This document shows, in pieces, positions 33,231 through 42,777 of a stretch of 64,000 nucleotides of DNA. The notes under the pieces were generated by a model. The model did not search any database. It saw nothing but the letters and a program-made list of their open reading frames with translations, and was not told the origin of the DNA. A program made the translations under genes and the position numbers. Origin of the DNA: Paraburkholderia xenovorans LB400 (GTDB lineage Bacteria > Pseudomonadota > Gammaproteobacteria > Burkholderiales > Burkholderiaceae); NCBI RefSeq assembly GCF_000013645.1, contig NC_007952.1, positions 868,001 through 932,000 of the forward strand, in the 5' to 3' direction. Each line of letters starts with the position of its first letter. Position 1 is the first letter of the stretch.

Positions 33231-34349
33231 GTGACGAATCTCGCCCAAACGCCGCTTGCCGAGCGTCTTCGCTCGCTTGTCGATACCGTGCAGCACAACG
33301 AGCGCACGCTACGCCGCTTCCAGAGCGTGGAGTTGCGTCTGATCGGCGCGCAGGATTTCGCTTCCTTTCTCGACACGCTATTCGGCCAGCTGCCGCGGGA
33401 ATTCTCGCTGGCGGGCGTGACGCTCTGGCTCGACGACCGCGCGCCGATGCTGCGCGAACTGCTCGAACCGGTCGCCTTGCGCGCACTCGATCAGCCCCGC
33501 TTGCGAACCTCGCGCGAAGGCGGCCTTGCGGCACAAGGTCTGTGCGAAGATGGCCGGCCGTGGCTCGGCACGCCGCGCGAACTGGACGACACCGTGCGGC
33601 GCGCTTTCTTCGGCGACGCCGAACAGGTGCCGGCCAGTGCGATCCTGCTGCCGCTTGCCTCGGGAGATACGGTCGGCGGTTATCTCTGGCTCGGCAGTGA
33701 CGACGCGGCGCGGTTCGCTCAAGGCATGGCCACCGACATACTGGAGCGCTTCGCGAGCATCGTGACAGCGAGCCTCGACAATGTCGCGCATCGCGAGCGG
33801 CTCAAGCAACTGGGCATGACCGATTCGTTGACGGGCCTCGCCAATCGCCGCTATTTCGACGAGCGGCTGCGCGAGGAAGTCATGCGCGCCGTCCGCTATC
33901 GGATGCCGGTGGCGTGTCTTTTCATCGATATCGACAGCTTCAAGCGGATCAACGACACCTACGGCCATCAGACCGGCGACCGCGCGCTGGCGGCGGTGGC
34001 GGCGTGTGTGCGGCAGCAGGTGCGTCTGGGCGATACCGTGGCGCGTTATGGCGGTGAAGAATTTGCCGCGCTGCTGCAAGGCGACCGGGCCGACGCGCTC
34101 ACCGTCGCCGAGCGTGTGCGGCTGGCGGTCGAGCGGCTGGCCTTGCAGGACGATCATGGCGAACGCATCGCCTTGACGGTGTCGATCGGCGTGGCGGCGC
34201 GGATGGTCAGCGGTACGCCGACCGAAGCCGCCATGTTGGGCGGCGCGATCATCGAAGAAGCCGATCGCGCGATGTACCAGGCTAAACGCAACGGCCGTAA
34301 TCGCATCGAAGCGCTGGTGAACGCAAGCGGCGATCACACGGCTGGTTGA
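33231..34349 (+). CDS. Diguanylate cyclase with N-terminal DUF484/GAF-like domain
   Basis: The 372-residue protein pairs an N-terminal DUF484/GAF-like sensor (NERTLRRFQSVELRLIGAQDFASFLD, about residues 20-190) with a GGDEF domain (TDSLTGLANRRYFDERL onward). The active-site loop is RYGGEEF (274-278), a functional variant, so c-di-GMP synthesis is expected. No transmembrane helix is seen, so it is cytoplasmic. The start is uncertain: I take GTG at 33231, while a TTG at 33186 would add 15 residues. It may influence the exopolysaccharide cluster or motility through c-di-GMP; no direct link is visible. Confidence 0.88.
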   Translation: MTNLAQTPLAERLRSLVDTVQHNERTLRRFQSVELRLIGAQDFASFLDTLFGQLPREFSLAGVTLWLDDRAPMLRELLEPVALRALDQPRLRTSREGGLAAQGLCEDGRPWLGTPRELDDTVRRAFFGDAEQVPASAILLPLASGDTVGGYLWLGSDDAARFAQGMATDILERFASIVTASLDNVAHRERLKQLGMTDSLTGLANRRYFDERLREEVMRAVRYRMPVACLFIDIDSFKRINDTYGHQTGDRALAAVAACVRQQVRLGDTVARYGGEEFAALLQGDRADALTVAERVRLAVERLALQDDHGERIALTVSIGVAARMVSGTPTEAAMLGGAIIEEADRAMYQAKRNGRNRIEALVNASGDHTAG

Positions 34350-34378
34350 GCGGCGAGTGCTGCGGAAATCCGCCGCAC

Positions 34379-36112
34379 TCAGGTCGCCGGCGCGTCCGGC
34401 GGCACGCCGAGCAACTGCAGCGCGCCGCCCGTTACGCCGCTGAACACCGGGCCGGCCACCGTGCCGCCGTAGAAAGCCTTGCCCGCCGGGTCGTCGATCA
34501 TCACCGCGACGATCAATCGTGGGTCGCTCATCGGCGCCATGCCGACGAACAGCGCGCGGTAGCGGTTCTTCGCGTAAGTGGCGCCGACCTGTTTGCGCGC
34601 CGTGCCGGTCTTGCCGCCGATCCGGTAGCCTTCCACCGTCGCCGCGCGCCCGGTGCCGCCCACGCCGGTCGCCATTTCCAGCATCGCGCGGATGGCGCGC
34701 GCGGTGGCCGGCGTCGTGACCGCATGACCCGTGTCCGCGGATTGCGCGGCGGCGCCCGCCCCATTGCGCAACAGACTCACGCGATGCATCGTGCCGTCGC
34801 CGGCATAGGCCGTGTAGACCTGCGCGATCTGCAATAGCGACGTGGAGAGCCCATAGCCATACGCCATCGTGGCCTGTTCGATCGGACGCCAGCGTTTATA
34901 CGGCCGCACCTTGCCCGACGCCACGCCCGGAAAGGTCAGCTCGGGGCGCAGGCCGAGCCCGTATTCCTGATACTTGGTCCAGATCTTTTCGGCCGGCAGA
35001 TTCAGCGCAAGCTTGGCGAGCGCGATATTGCTCGACTTCTGCACCGCTTCGGCGACGGTCATCGCGCCGTGATTCGAGGTGTCGTGGATCACGGCCGGGC
35101 CGATCTTGTACCAGCCGGGCGCGGTGTCGATGATGCTCTGCGGCCGCACCTTGCCCTCGTCGATCGACAGTGCGACCACCACCGGCTTGATGGTCGAGCC
35201 CGGCTCGAAGGTGTCCACCACCGCGCGATTGCGCAGTTGGCGGCCGGTCAGGCGGGCGCGGTCGTTCGGATCGAAGCTAGGATAGTTGGCGAGCGCCAGG
35301 ATTTCGCCGTTGCGGGCATCGAGCACCACCACGCTGCCGGCTTCAGCGTGATGTCGGGCAATGGCGTCCTTCAGTTGCGCGTAAGCGAGCTGCTGGATCC
35401 GCCGGTCGATCGTCAGGTGGATGGTTTCGCCGTTCTGCGCGGGCACCAGCGGCCGGGTCTCGGACACCACCCGGCCCAGACGGTCGCGGATCACTTCGCG
35501 CTGGCCGGGCACGCCGAGCAGTTGTTCGTTGGCGGCGAGCTCGATACCTTCCTGGCCGTTGTCCTCGATATCCGTGAAGCCGACCACGTGCGCCGCGGAT
35601 TCGCCTTCGGGATAAAAGCGTTTCGAATCCGCGATCTGCGTGATGCCCGCCAGGCCCAGTCTGGACAGATGCCCGGCGGTCTCCGCATCCACCTGGCGCT
35701 TGAGCAGGACGAAAGTCTTGTCGCCGCTCAGACGCCTGCGCAGTTCCGCCAGCGGCAGGTCGAGCAGCCTGGAAAGCGGTGCGAACGCGGCCTCGTCGAT
35801 CAGCCTGGGCGAGGCCCAGATCTCGTAGGTCGAGAGGCTGACGGCGAGCATCGAGCCATTGCGATCGAGGATCCGCCCGCGTGTCGCGTCGAGTTCGATA
35901 GTGCGTTGATAGCGTTTCTGGCCCTGATCGACGTAGAAATCCTGGTTCACCACCTGCACCCAGAACGCGCGGGCCGCCAGCGAGGCGAACGCGCCGAACA
36001 CCAGCAGGACGATGAATTTCGATCGCCACATCGGCAGGCGCGCGCTCAGCAAGCGGTTCTTCGCGACGGGCGCGTAGGGGTCGTGAGATTGCGATTTCTT
36101 CTTCTGGATCAT
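34379..36112 (-). CDS. FtsI-like class B penicillin-binding protein, orphan copy
   Basis: A 577-residue transpeptidase with a cytoplasmic tail, one membrane helix (about residues 32-52), a PBP dimerisation domain starting TRGRILDRNGSMLAVS, and the three penicillin-binding motifs: S306TIK in EPGSTIKP, S360SN, and K501TGT. These show an active D,D-transpeptidase of the septal PBP3 type. It is not in a dcw (division) gene cluster, so it is probably a second FtsI-like enzyme; its neighbours are a diguanylate cyclase and a chemoreceptor. I chose ATG 36112 to give the usual short cytoplasmic tail; it lacks a clear ribosome site. Confidence 0.9.
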   Translation of the reverse strand: MIQKKKSQSHDPYAPVAKNRLLSARLPMWRSKFIVLLVFGAFASLAARAFWVQVVNQDFYVDQGQKRYQRTIELDATRGRILDRNGSMLAVSLSTYEIWASPRLIDEAAFAPLSRLLDLPLAELRRRLSGDKTFVLLKRQVDAETAGHLSRLGLAGITQIADSKRFYPEGESAAHVVGFTDIEDNGQEGIELAANEQLLGVPGQREVIRDRLGRVVSETRPLVPAQNGETIHLTIDRRIQQLAYAQLKDAIARHHAEAGSVVVLDARNGEILALANYPSFDPNDRARLTGRQLRNRAVVDTFEPGSTIKPVVVALSIDEGKVRPQSIIDTAPGWYKIGPAVIHDTSNHGAMTVAEAVQKSSNIALAKLALNLPAEKIWTKYQEYGLGLRPELTFPGVASGKVRPYKRWRPIEQATMAYGYGLSTSLLQIAQVYTAYAGDGTMHRVSLLRNGAGAAAQSADTGHAVTTPATARAIRAMLEMATGVGGTGRAATVEGYRIGGKTGTARKQVGATYAKNRYRALFVGMAPMSDPRLIVAVMIDDPAGKAFYGGTVAGPVFSGVTGGALQLLGVPPDAPAT

Positions 36113-36594
36113 TGGGTACGCGTAATCAGCAGCTCGATTAACTTGCGCCGCCCGGATCGGCGGCGGTGAATACTTTCGTGAGTTGCCAGGCCGCCGTAAT
36201 CGCGCGGCCGGCACGACGACATGGCTGGGGCACCTTCAGCGTGGCTGCCATGTCGCAACTGATCACCATGAAGGTCGCCGTGATTGTAAAGAGAACGTAA
36301 TCTGTATGCGAGATTCGCGCAAGGGGATCGTGACCGGGCAGGGCGTCGCGCATCGTGCCGCCGCCGGGAAAAGCAGCGCCACGTCGCTCATGAGTGACCG
36401 AAGCTGGCCGAGCCGCGTACGGACATAAAAAAACCGCGCGGAGTTGAAAAATCCGCGCGGCTCTTTCGTTCGATTAATGCGTCGACTCCGACGCGGCGTG
36501 TTAAAGAGGCGCTCTCTGCCTGTTGAGCGCCTTCTTTTTTTGCGTGGCTGATTTTGCGTGACTGATTGCGTCGGTTCGGGTGGTTCGAAACCCG
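36113..36594. other. Intergenic region between the FtsI-like and chemoreceptor genes
   Basis: Both flanking genes are on the minus strand. The region holds the chemoreceptor's terminator (36427-36460) and presumably the FtsI-like gene's promoter. No gene is seen. Confidence 0.6.
36427..36460 (-). terminator. Rho-independent terminator of the chemoreceptor gene
   Basis: On the minus strand a 9-base stem CCGCGCGGA/TCCGCGCGG, with a loop of nine bases, is followed by seven Ts. It lies about 135 bases past the stop codon at 36595. Confidence 0.88.
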
Positions 36595-38136
36595 TCAGGC
36601 CGGCAGCGCGAAGCTCGAAATCGCTTCGCGCAGCACCCCCACCTGATCCTTCAGTGAATGTGCCGCAGCCGCGGCCTGCTCGACCAGCGCCGCATTCTGC
36701 TGGGTGACCTGATCCATTTCGCCGACCGCCCGATTGACCTGCTCGATGCCAGCGCTCTGTTCGCGCGAGGCGTTGCTGATCTCTTCGAGGATCTCGTTCA
36801 CGCGCCGCACCGACTGCACGATCTCGCCCATTGTCGAACCCGCGTTGGCGACCAGTGACGCGCCGGCTTCGACCGTATGCGTCGAAGTCTCGATCAGGGC
36901 CTTGATTTCCTTCGCCGCCGTGGCCGAGCGTTGCGCGAGGCTGCGCACTTCGGCTGCGACCACAGCGAAGCCGCGGCCCTGTTCGCCCGCGCGGGCCGCT
37001 TCCACGGCCGCGTTGAGCGCGAGAATGTTGGTCTGGAAGGCGATGCCGTCGATCACGCCGATGATGTCGCCGATCTGCCGCGAACTGGTGGTGATCTCGC
37101 CCATCGTGCGCACCACGTCGTCGACCACGCGGCTGCCGCGCGTGGCGACGTCCGCGGCCTGGCCGGCGAGGTGGGCGGCCTGCTGCGCGCTGTCCGCGTT
37201 CTGCTTTACGTTGACCGTCATCTGGTCCATGCTCGACGCCGTTTCGACGAGCGCGGCGGCCTGTTCCTCGGTGCGCTGCGAGAGATCCGTGTTGCCGGCG
37301 GCGATTTCGGTCGCGCCGATATTGATGTTTTCCGTACCGAGGCGCACGCGCGACACGGTTTCGACGAGGCCGGCCTGCATCGTCTGAAGCGCGTGCAGCA
37401 GGCTGCCCGCGCTGTCCGGCCGCACCGGCACGCGCGTGGCGAGATTGCCGCCCGCCATCAACTGCGCGTGTTCCACGGCCGCTTCGAGATCGCCGCCGAG
37501 CGAGCGGCGAATGCTGCGCAGCACCAGCAGCATGACGACCGTGGCGATCGCACCGAGCGTGACGGTGATGACGAGCCAGCGCAACAGACTGGCGTAGAAC
37601 GCGCTTTCCACGTCGTCCATATACATGCCGGTGACGATATACCAGTCCCACGGCGCGAAGTGCAGCGCGTAGCTGGTTTTGGCCACGGGTTTATCGTTGC
37701 CCGGCTTGGCCCACAGATAATCGACGAAGCCGCCGCCTTCGCGATTGCCCGCGGTGACGATATCGGTGAACAGATGGTTGCCCGCCGGATCGGTGAATTG
37801 CCCAAGGTTCTTGCCGACCATTTCCGGCTTGAACGGATGCATCAGCATGACCGGCTGCGAGTCGTTGACGGAGATGTAGCCGTCCTTGCCGTAGCGCATG
37901 GCCGCCAGCGTGGCGAGCGCCTGCTTTCTGGCTTCGTCTTCGGTGATCGTGTGCTGCTGCGCGAGCGTGTAATAGCGGCCGACGATGTGGTTGGCCTGGT
38001 CGATCAGCGATTGCAGCTGATCGCGCCGGTCCGAGATCATCGAGGCGCGGTTTTGCCATGCGCCGAAGCCGCCGATCAGGATCAGGCCGATCCAGAGGAC
38101 GGCGATCATGGAGGCCAGTTTCTTGTTCAAAGTCAT
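36595..38136 (-). CDS. Methyl-accepting chemotaxis protein with sCache sensor
   Basis: A 513-residue chemoreceptor: first helix at about 8-28, periplasmic single-Cache domain (YGKDGYISVNDSQPVMLMHP, FVDYLWAKPGND, SYALHFAPWDWYIVTGMYMDDV), second helix near 185-208, HAMP, and a signalling domain with the hairpin tip GVIDGIAFQTNILALNAAVEAARAGEQGRGFAVVA. Such sCache receptors often bind organic acids and signal to CheA. The ATG at 38136 gives a normal first helix; the frame extends to 38169. No che genes adjoin it. Confidence 0.93.
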   Translation of the reverse strand: MTLNKKLASMIAVLWIGLILIGGFGAWQNRASMISDRRDQLQSLIDQANHIVGRYYTLAQQHTITEDEARKQALATLAAMRYGKDGYISVNDSQPVMLMHPFKPEMVGKNLGQFTDPAGNHLFTDIVTAGNREGGGFVDYLWAKPGNDKPVAKTSYALHFAPWDWYIVTGMYMDDVESAFYASLLRWLVITVTLGAIATVVMLLVLRSIRRSLGGDLEAAVEHAQLMAGGNLATRVPVRPDSAGSLLHALQTMQAGLVETVSRVRLGTENINIGATEIAAGNTDLSQRTEEQAAALVETASSMDQMTVNVKQNADSAQQAAHLAGQAADVATRGSRVVDDVVRTMGEITTSSRQIGDIIGVIDGIAFQTNILALNAAVEAARAGEQGRGFAVVAAEVRSLAQRSATAAKEIKALIETSTHTVEAGASLVANAGSTMGEIVQSVRRVNEILEEISNASREQSAGIEQVNRAVGEMDQVTQQNAALVEQAAAAAHSLKDQVGVLREAISSFALPA

Positions 38137-38742
38137 AGCGGTTTTTGCTTTCGCACAGTGGTCGGTCAAGATTGGGTTCGGTTGCGGCGAATGGCTTGTC
38201 GCTGATTGTGTTTACGGCGCGGCGGCGGAAGCTCCACAGGGCAGGGGAAACCCGCTGTCGGGTATTTTATTTGTCTGATCAAAGGGAGCTTTTATAGCCG
38301 GTACAGCATTTTCATGCTTGATTGGAAGGGGTTTATTTTATTTGGTATTGATTCAATCGTGTATTTCCTGTATTGCCGCCGAAAAATGCCGGTGCTTGTG
38401 AATCGATATTAATGGCCGGATATTCCATAAATGAAGTCCGGATATTAAAAGCCTCAGCATCGCCACAATCAGTCAGCGACCAAATTGCACGAGTGAGCTG
38501 CCTGCCTGCAACGCAGCAAACAGTTGCGTCAAGTTTCCACAAAACGCCAATAAAATCCAAACGCCGGCCACGCATTACCCCGGTTGCAAAAAACGACACA
38601 TTTTTCCACTTATCCGCAAATGGAGAAAAACCGCTGTCGTGGGAAAGACGAATAAATAAAAATTCCGCTATAGTCGCCATTTTCCAGCCGCCAGTCGGGC
38701 AAAAGAAGAGCACCAATAAGCCCGCCACCAGGAGTACGAATA
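38137..38742. other. AT-rich divergent regulatory region
   Basis: This 606-base gap separates the chemoreceptor and the phosphonate operon. Bases 38250-38700 are clearly AT-richer than the flanking coding DNA and contain no supported gene. The length and composition suit complex promoter control or binding of a nucleoid protein. A purine-rich GGAG lies just before the start at 38743. Confidence 0.6.
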
Positions 38743-40479
38743 ATGAACGCCCGCGAACCTGCCTTCATCTCCGCTTCCCGCAGCGCGCGCCTGCGCCAGA
38801 TGCTCGTCAGCAACGAACTCGAATTCATGATGGAGGCTCATAACGGCCTGTCCGCGCGGATCGTCCGCGAAGCCGGTTTCAAGGCGATCTGGGGCTCGGG
38901 CCTCGCGATCTCCGCGCAATTCGGCGTGCGCGACAACAATGAAGCAAGCTGGACCCAGGTGGTCGACACGCTCGAATTCATGGCCGACGCGAGCGACCTG
39001 CCGATCCTGCTCGACGGCGATACCGGCTACGGCAACTTCAACAACGTGCGCCGTCTCGTGCGCAAGCTCGAACAGCGCGGCATTGCCGGCGTGTGTATCG
39101 AAGACAAGCAGTTTCCCAAGACCAACAGCTTCATCAACGGCGAAGCGCAACCGCTCGCCGATATGGACGAGTTCTGCGGCAAGATCAAGGCCGGTAAAGA
39201 CTCGCAGTCGGACGAAAACTTTTCGATCGTCGCGCGCGTTGAAGCGTTGATCGCCGGCTGGGGCATGGACGAAGCGCTGCGTCGCGCGGAAGCCTACCGC
39301 CAGGCCGGCGCGGATGCGATCCTGATTCACAGCAAGCTCTCGCGTCCCGACGAAATTCTCGAGTTCGCGCGCGAATGGGCGGGCCGTGGTCCGCTCGTGA
39401 TCGTGCCGACCAAGTACTACAGCACGCCCACCGAAGTGTTCCGCGAAGCCGGCATCAGCACGGTGATCTGGGCGAACCATCTGATTCGCGCGGCCACTTC
39501 GGCCATGCAGGCGGTTGCGAGGGAAATCCATTCGAGCGAAACGCTCGTCAACGTGGAAGACAGCATTGCCGCCGTCAACGAAATCTTCCGTCTGCAGGAT
39601 GCCGACGAATATTCGGAAGCCGAAGACCGCTATCTGTCGAGCGGCCGTGCGGCCGGTTCCGCGGTCGTGCTCGCGGCAAGCCGCGGCAAGGGTCTCGAAG
39701 CCGTCACCGAAGACCGTCCGAAAGTGATGCTGCCGATCGCCGGCAAACCGCTGCTGCGCTGGCTCGTCGATGCGTTCAAGAAGCAGGGCGTGAACGACAT
39801 CACCGTGGTCGGCGGTTATCGCGCCGACGCGATCGACACGGCCGGCATCAAGCTGGTGGTCAACGAACAGCACGCGCAAACCGGCGAACTCGCGTCGCTC
39901 GCCTGCGCGGTCGACAAGCTGGCGGGCGACACGGTGATCTCGTACGGCGATCTGCTGTTCCGCAGCTATATCCTGCGCGATCTCGTGGAGAGCGAAGCGG
40001 CGTTCAGCGTGGTGGTCGATTCGTCGCTGACCGACGCGGAAAACGCCAGCGTGCGCGATTTCGCGTGGTGCTCGGCGGCCGACGACCGCGGTCTGTTCGG
40101 CAACAAGGTCGTGCTGCGTCACGTATCGAGCGGGCAGGACGCCAGCTCGGCCATCGCGTCGCAAACGCCGCATGGCCGCTGGGTCGGTCTGCTGAACGTG
40201 CGTGGCGAAGGCCGCGAGCGTTTGCAGGCGGTCATGAGCCAGTTGCAGGCGCGCCCGGATTTCGCGTCGCTCGACATGCCCGCGTTGCTGAACGCGCTGA
40301 TCGAAGCGGGTGAATCGATCGAAGTGCAATACGTGCACGGCCACTGGCGCGGCGTGAACGACCTCGAAGATTTCCGCCGTGCGGGCGACTTCGCGCATGC
40401 GCAAGCGCCGTTCGCGACCGCGGCCGGCGGCTCGGCGAACAGCGCATCGGCGGACGCGGCGAGCGGAGCCGCGCAATGA
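38743..40479 (+). CDS. pepM: Phosphoenolpyruvate phosphomutase fused to a nucleotidyltransferase
   Basis: The 578-residue fusion has an N-terminal PEP mutase (about residues 10-295) that rearranges PEP to phosphonopyruvate. It carries the diagnostic EDKX5NS motif at 120-129 (EDKQFPKTNS) and the Mg-binding LLDGDTGYGN at 89-98. The C-terminal domain (about 306-555) is an NTP-transferase fold (VVLAASRGKGL, TEDRPKVMLPIAGKPLLRW) of the kind that attaches CMP to 2-aminoethylphosphonate. Its first loop reads AASRGKGL rather than the common GxGxR. It leads a three-gene operon and overlaps the next start by four bases. A metabolic role in decorating a glycan or lipid, rather than an antibiotic, is favoured. 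Confidence 0.92.
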   Translation: MNAREPAFISASRSARLRQMLVSNELEFMMEAHNGLSARIVREAGFKAIWGSGLAISAQFGVRDNNEASWTQVVDTLEFMADASDLPILLDGDTGYGNFNNVRRLVRKLEQRGIAGVCIEDKQFPKTNSFINGEAQPLADMDEFCGKIKAGKDSQSDENFSIVARVEALIAGWGMDEALRRAEAYRQAGADAILIHSKLSRPDEILEFAREWAGRGPLVIVPTKYYSTPTEVFREAGISTVIWANHLIRAATSAMQAVAREIHSSETLVNVEDSIAAVNEIFRLQDADEYSEAEDRYLSSGRAAGSAVVLAASRGKGLEAVTEDRPKVMLPIAGKPLLRWLVDAFKKQGVNDITVVGGYRADAIDTAGIKLVVNEQHAQTGELASLACAVDKLAGDTVISYGDLLFRSYILRDLVESEAAFSVVVDSSLTDAENASVRDFAWCSAADDRGLFGNKVVLRHVSSGQDASSAIASQTPHGRWVGLLNVRGEGRERLQAVMSQLQARPDFASLDMPALLNALIEAGESIEVQYVHGHWRGVNDLEDFRRAGDFAHAQAPFATAAGGSANSASADAASGAAQ

Positions 40480-41639
40480 TCGAGGCTGCACAGTTTGTCG
40501 AGGCGGCGCGCGAGCGCGGCTTCGACTGGTATGCGGGCGTGCCGTGTTCGTATCTCACGCCGTTCATCAACTACGTGTTGCAGGACGAGTCGCTGCATTA
40601 CGTGTCGGCGGCCAATGAAGGCGACGCCGTCGCGTTGATCGCGGGCGTCACGCTCGGCGCGCGCAACGGCCGGCGCGGCATCACCATGATGCAGAACTCC
40701 GGGCTCGGCAACGCCGTGAGCCCGTTGACCTCGCTCACATGGACCTTCCGTCTGCCGCAATTGCTGATCGTCACGTGGCGCGGCCAGCCCGGTGTCGCCG
40801 ACGAACCGCAGCACGCGCTGATGGGCCCCATCACGCCCGCGATGCTCGAGACGATGGAGATTCCGTGGGAAACCTTCCCGACCGAAGCCGACGCGATCGG
40901 CCCGGCTCTCGATCGCGCCATCGCGCATATGGATGAGACCGGCCGCCCTTATGCGCTGGTGATGCAGAAGGGCAGCGTGGCGCCGTACGAGTTGAAGGAC
41001 AGCGGCGCGAGCGCGCGCCGCGTACCCGTTGCGCCGCAATCGCAGTTCACGAATGTGCCGGCGAGCGAGCTGGCGTCGCGTCACGACGCGCTGAACAAGG
41101 TGATCGCGCACACGCCGCTCGAATCGACCGTCGTGCTCGCGTCGACCGGATTTTGCGGACGCGAACTCTACGCGATCGACGACCGTCCGAACCAGTTGTA
41201 CATGGTCGGCTCGATGGGTTGCGTGACGCCGTTCGCGCTGGGTCTTGCGCTCGCGCGTCCCGATCTGCACGTGGTCGCGCTCGACGGCGACGGCGCCGCG
41301 CTGATGCGCATGGGTGCGTTCGCGACCATCGGCGCCTACGGTCCGTCGAATCTCACGCATTTGCTGCTCGATAACGGCGCGCATGACTCCACCGGCGGCC
41401 AGGCGACGGTGTCGTCGCAGGTTTCATTTGCGGGCGTCGCCGCGGCGTGCGGTTATGCGTCGGCGGTCGAAAGCGACGACGCGGCCGTGATCGACGCGCT
41501 GTTCGAAGCGGCGCCGCCCGACGGCCCGCGCTTCGCGCGTCTGGCGATTCGCCGCGGCACGCCCGACGGGCTGCCGCGTCCCACCATCACGCCGCCCGAT
41601 GTGAAGACGCGTCTCATGCGCCACATCGGCGCGGCCTGA
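40476..41639 (+). CDS. aepY: Phosphonopyruvate decarboxylase
   Basis: A 387-residue thiamine diphosphate enzyme converting phosphonopyruvate to phosphonoacetaldehyde, the step that pulls the unfavourable mutase reaction forward. The N-terminal domain has the YAGVPCSYLTPFINYVL and AANEGDAVALIAGV segments with the cofactor-activating glutamate. The C-terminal domain has MVGSMGCVTPFALGLALARPD and the diphosphate-binding ALDGDGAALMRMG...LLLDNGAHDSTGG. The ATGA overlap with pepM indicates coupled translation. Confidence 0.93.
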   Translation: MIEAAQFVEAARERGFDWYAGVPCSYLTPFINYVLQDESLHYVSAANEGDAVALIAGVTLGARNGRRGITMMQNSGLGNAVSPLTSLTWTFRLPQLLIVTWRGQPGVADEPQHALMGPITPAMLETMEIPWETFPTEADAIGPALDRAIAHMDETGRPYALVMQKGSVAPYELKDSGASARRVPVAPQSQFTNVPASELASRHDALNKVIAHTPLESTVVLASTGFCGRELYAIDDRPNQLYMVGSMGCVTPFALGLALARPDLHVVALDGDGAALMRMGAFATIGAYGPSNLTHLLLDNGAHDSTGGQATVSSQVSFAGVAAACGYASAVESDDAAVIDALFEAAPPDGPRFARLAIRRGTPDGLPRPTITPPDVKTRLMRHIGAA

Positions 41640-41673
41640 AGTCAACAGTCAAAATCAAATTCAAGGAGCGCTC

Positions 41674-42741
41674 ATGCTGCTGCTCAATCCCGGCCCGGTG
41701 ACGCTCACCGAACGCGTTCGCAACAGCCTGTTGCAGACGGATTTGTGCCACCGCGAAAGCGAATTTTTCGATTTACAGGGAGAGGCGCGCACACGTCTGG
41801 TCGATCTCTACGGCCTCGACGCGAGCGAATGGCAAGCCGTGCTGATGACCGGCTCCGGCACGGCGGCAGTGGAAAGCATGAGCGCCGCGCTGGTGCCGCA
41901 GAACGGCAAGCTGCTCGTCGTGGAAAACGGCGTGTATGGCGAGCGTATCTCGCAGATCGCCGCGCAGTACGGCATCGCGCATGAATCGCTGAAGCACGAC
42001 TGGATGCAGGCGCCGGATCTCACGAAGATCGCCGCCCACCTCGACGCGGACAAGGCGTTCACGCACGTCGCCGTGATCCATCACGAAACCACGACCGGCC
42101 GCCTGAACGATCTGGCGGCGCTCGGCGCGCTGTGTCGCGAACGGGGGCTGCGCCTGCTGGTGGACGGCGTCAGCAGCTTCGGCGCGGAAACGATCGATTT
42201 CGCCGACAGCAGTCTCGACGCCGTGGCCGCGACGGCGAACAAGTGTCTGCATGGCGTGCCGGGCGCCTCGTTCGTGCTGGTGCGCCGCGCCGCGCTCGCG
42301 CAGGCGGCGAGCCGCACGTACTACCTCGATCTCGGACGTCTCGCGCGTTTGCAGGATCAACGCAACACGCCGTTTACGCCATCGGTGCATGCGTACTACG
42401 CACTGGTCGAAGCGCTGCGCGAACTCGCCGACGAAGGCGGCTGGCGCGCGCGTCATGCGCGCTACGCCGCGCTCGCCGAACAGGCGCGCGCGGGCCTCGC
42501 CGAGCGCGGCATCGGCAGCGTGCTGCCGCCGGAGCAGTCGTCGGTGGTGCTGCGCGCGTACCGTTTGCCGGCCGGCATCACGTATCCGCAACTGCATGAC
42601 GCGCTGAAGGCGCGCGGCTTCGTCATCTACGCGGGGCAAGGCGGCCTGTCGGCGGAGCTGTTCCGCATCTCGACGATGGGCAACATTCACGCCGCCGACA
42701 TCGACCGTCTGTTGCAAGGCTTCAGCGAACTCATGCGCTGA
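41674..42741 (+). CDS. phnW: 2-aminoethylphosphonate aminotransferase
   Basis: A 355-residue class V PLP aminotransferase with LNPGPVTLTERVRNSL at the N-terminus, GSGTAAVESMSAALVP, VIHHETTTGRLNDL, and the PLP-lysine in ATANKCLHGVPGASFV. In biosynthetic operons like this it aminates phosphonoacetaldehyde to 2-aminoethylphosphonate; the same enzyme works in reverse in degradation, but no phosphonatase (phnX) is adjacent. It follows the decarboxylase by 34 bases behind AAGGAG. Together the three proteins yield AEP, and CMP-AEP if the fused nucleotidyltransferase is active. Confidence 0.92.
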   Translation: MLLLNPGPVTLTERVRNSLLQTDLCHRESEFFDLQGEARTRLVDLYGLDASEWQAVLMTGSGTAAVESMSAALVPQNGKLLVVENGVYGERISQIAAQYGIAHESLKHDWMQAPDLTKIAAHLDADKAFTHVAVIHHETTTGRLNDLAALGALCRERGLRLLVDGVSSFGAETIDFADSSLDAVAATANKCLHGVPGASFVLVRRAALAQAASRTYYLDLGRLARLQDQRNTPFTPSVHAYYALVEALRELADEGGWRARHARYAALAEQARAGLAERGIGSVLPPEQSSVVLRAYRLPAGITYPQLHDALKARGFVIYAGQGGLSAELFRISTMGNIHAADIDRLLQGFSELMR

Positions 42742-42777
42742 TTCGCAGCGTGTCCGGTGGATGGCCGCGCAATGCGG

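Noticed and set aside
38668..40491. A 607-codon open frame on the minus strand opposite pepM
   Set aside because: It is the antisense shadow of a GC-rich gene with clear PEP mutase motifs; it has no domain, is His/Arg-rich and lacks a ribosome site.
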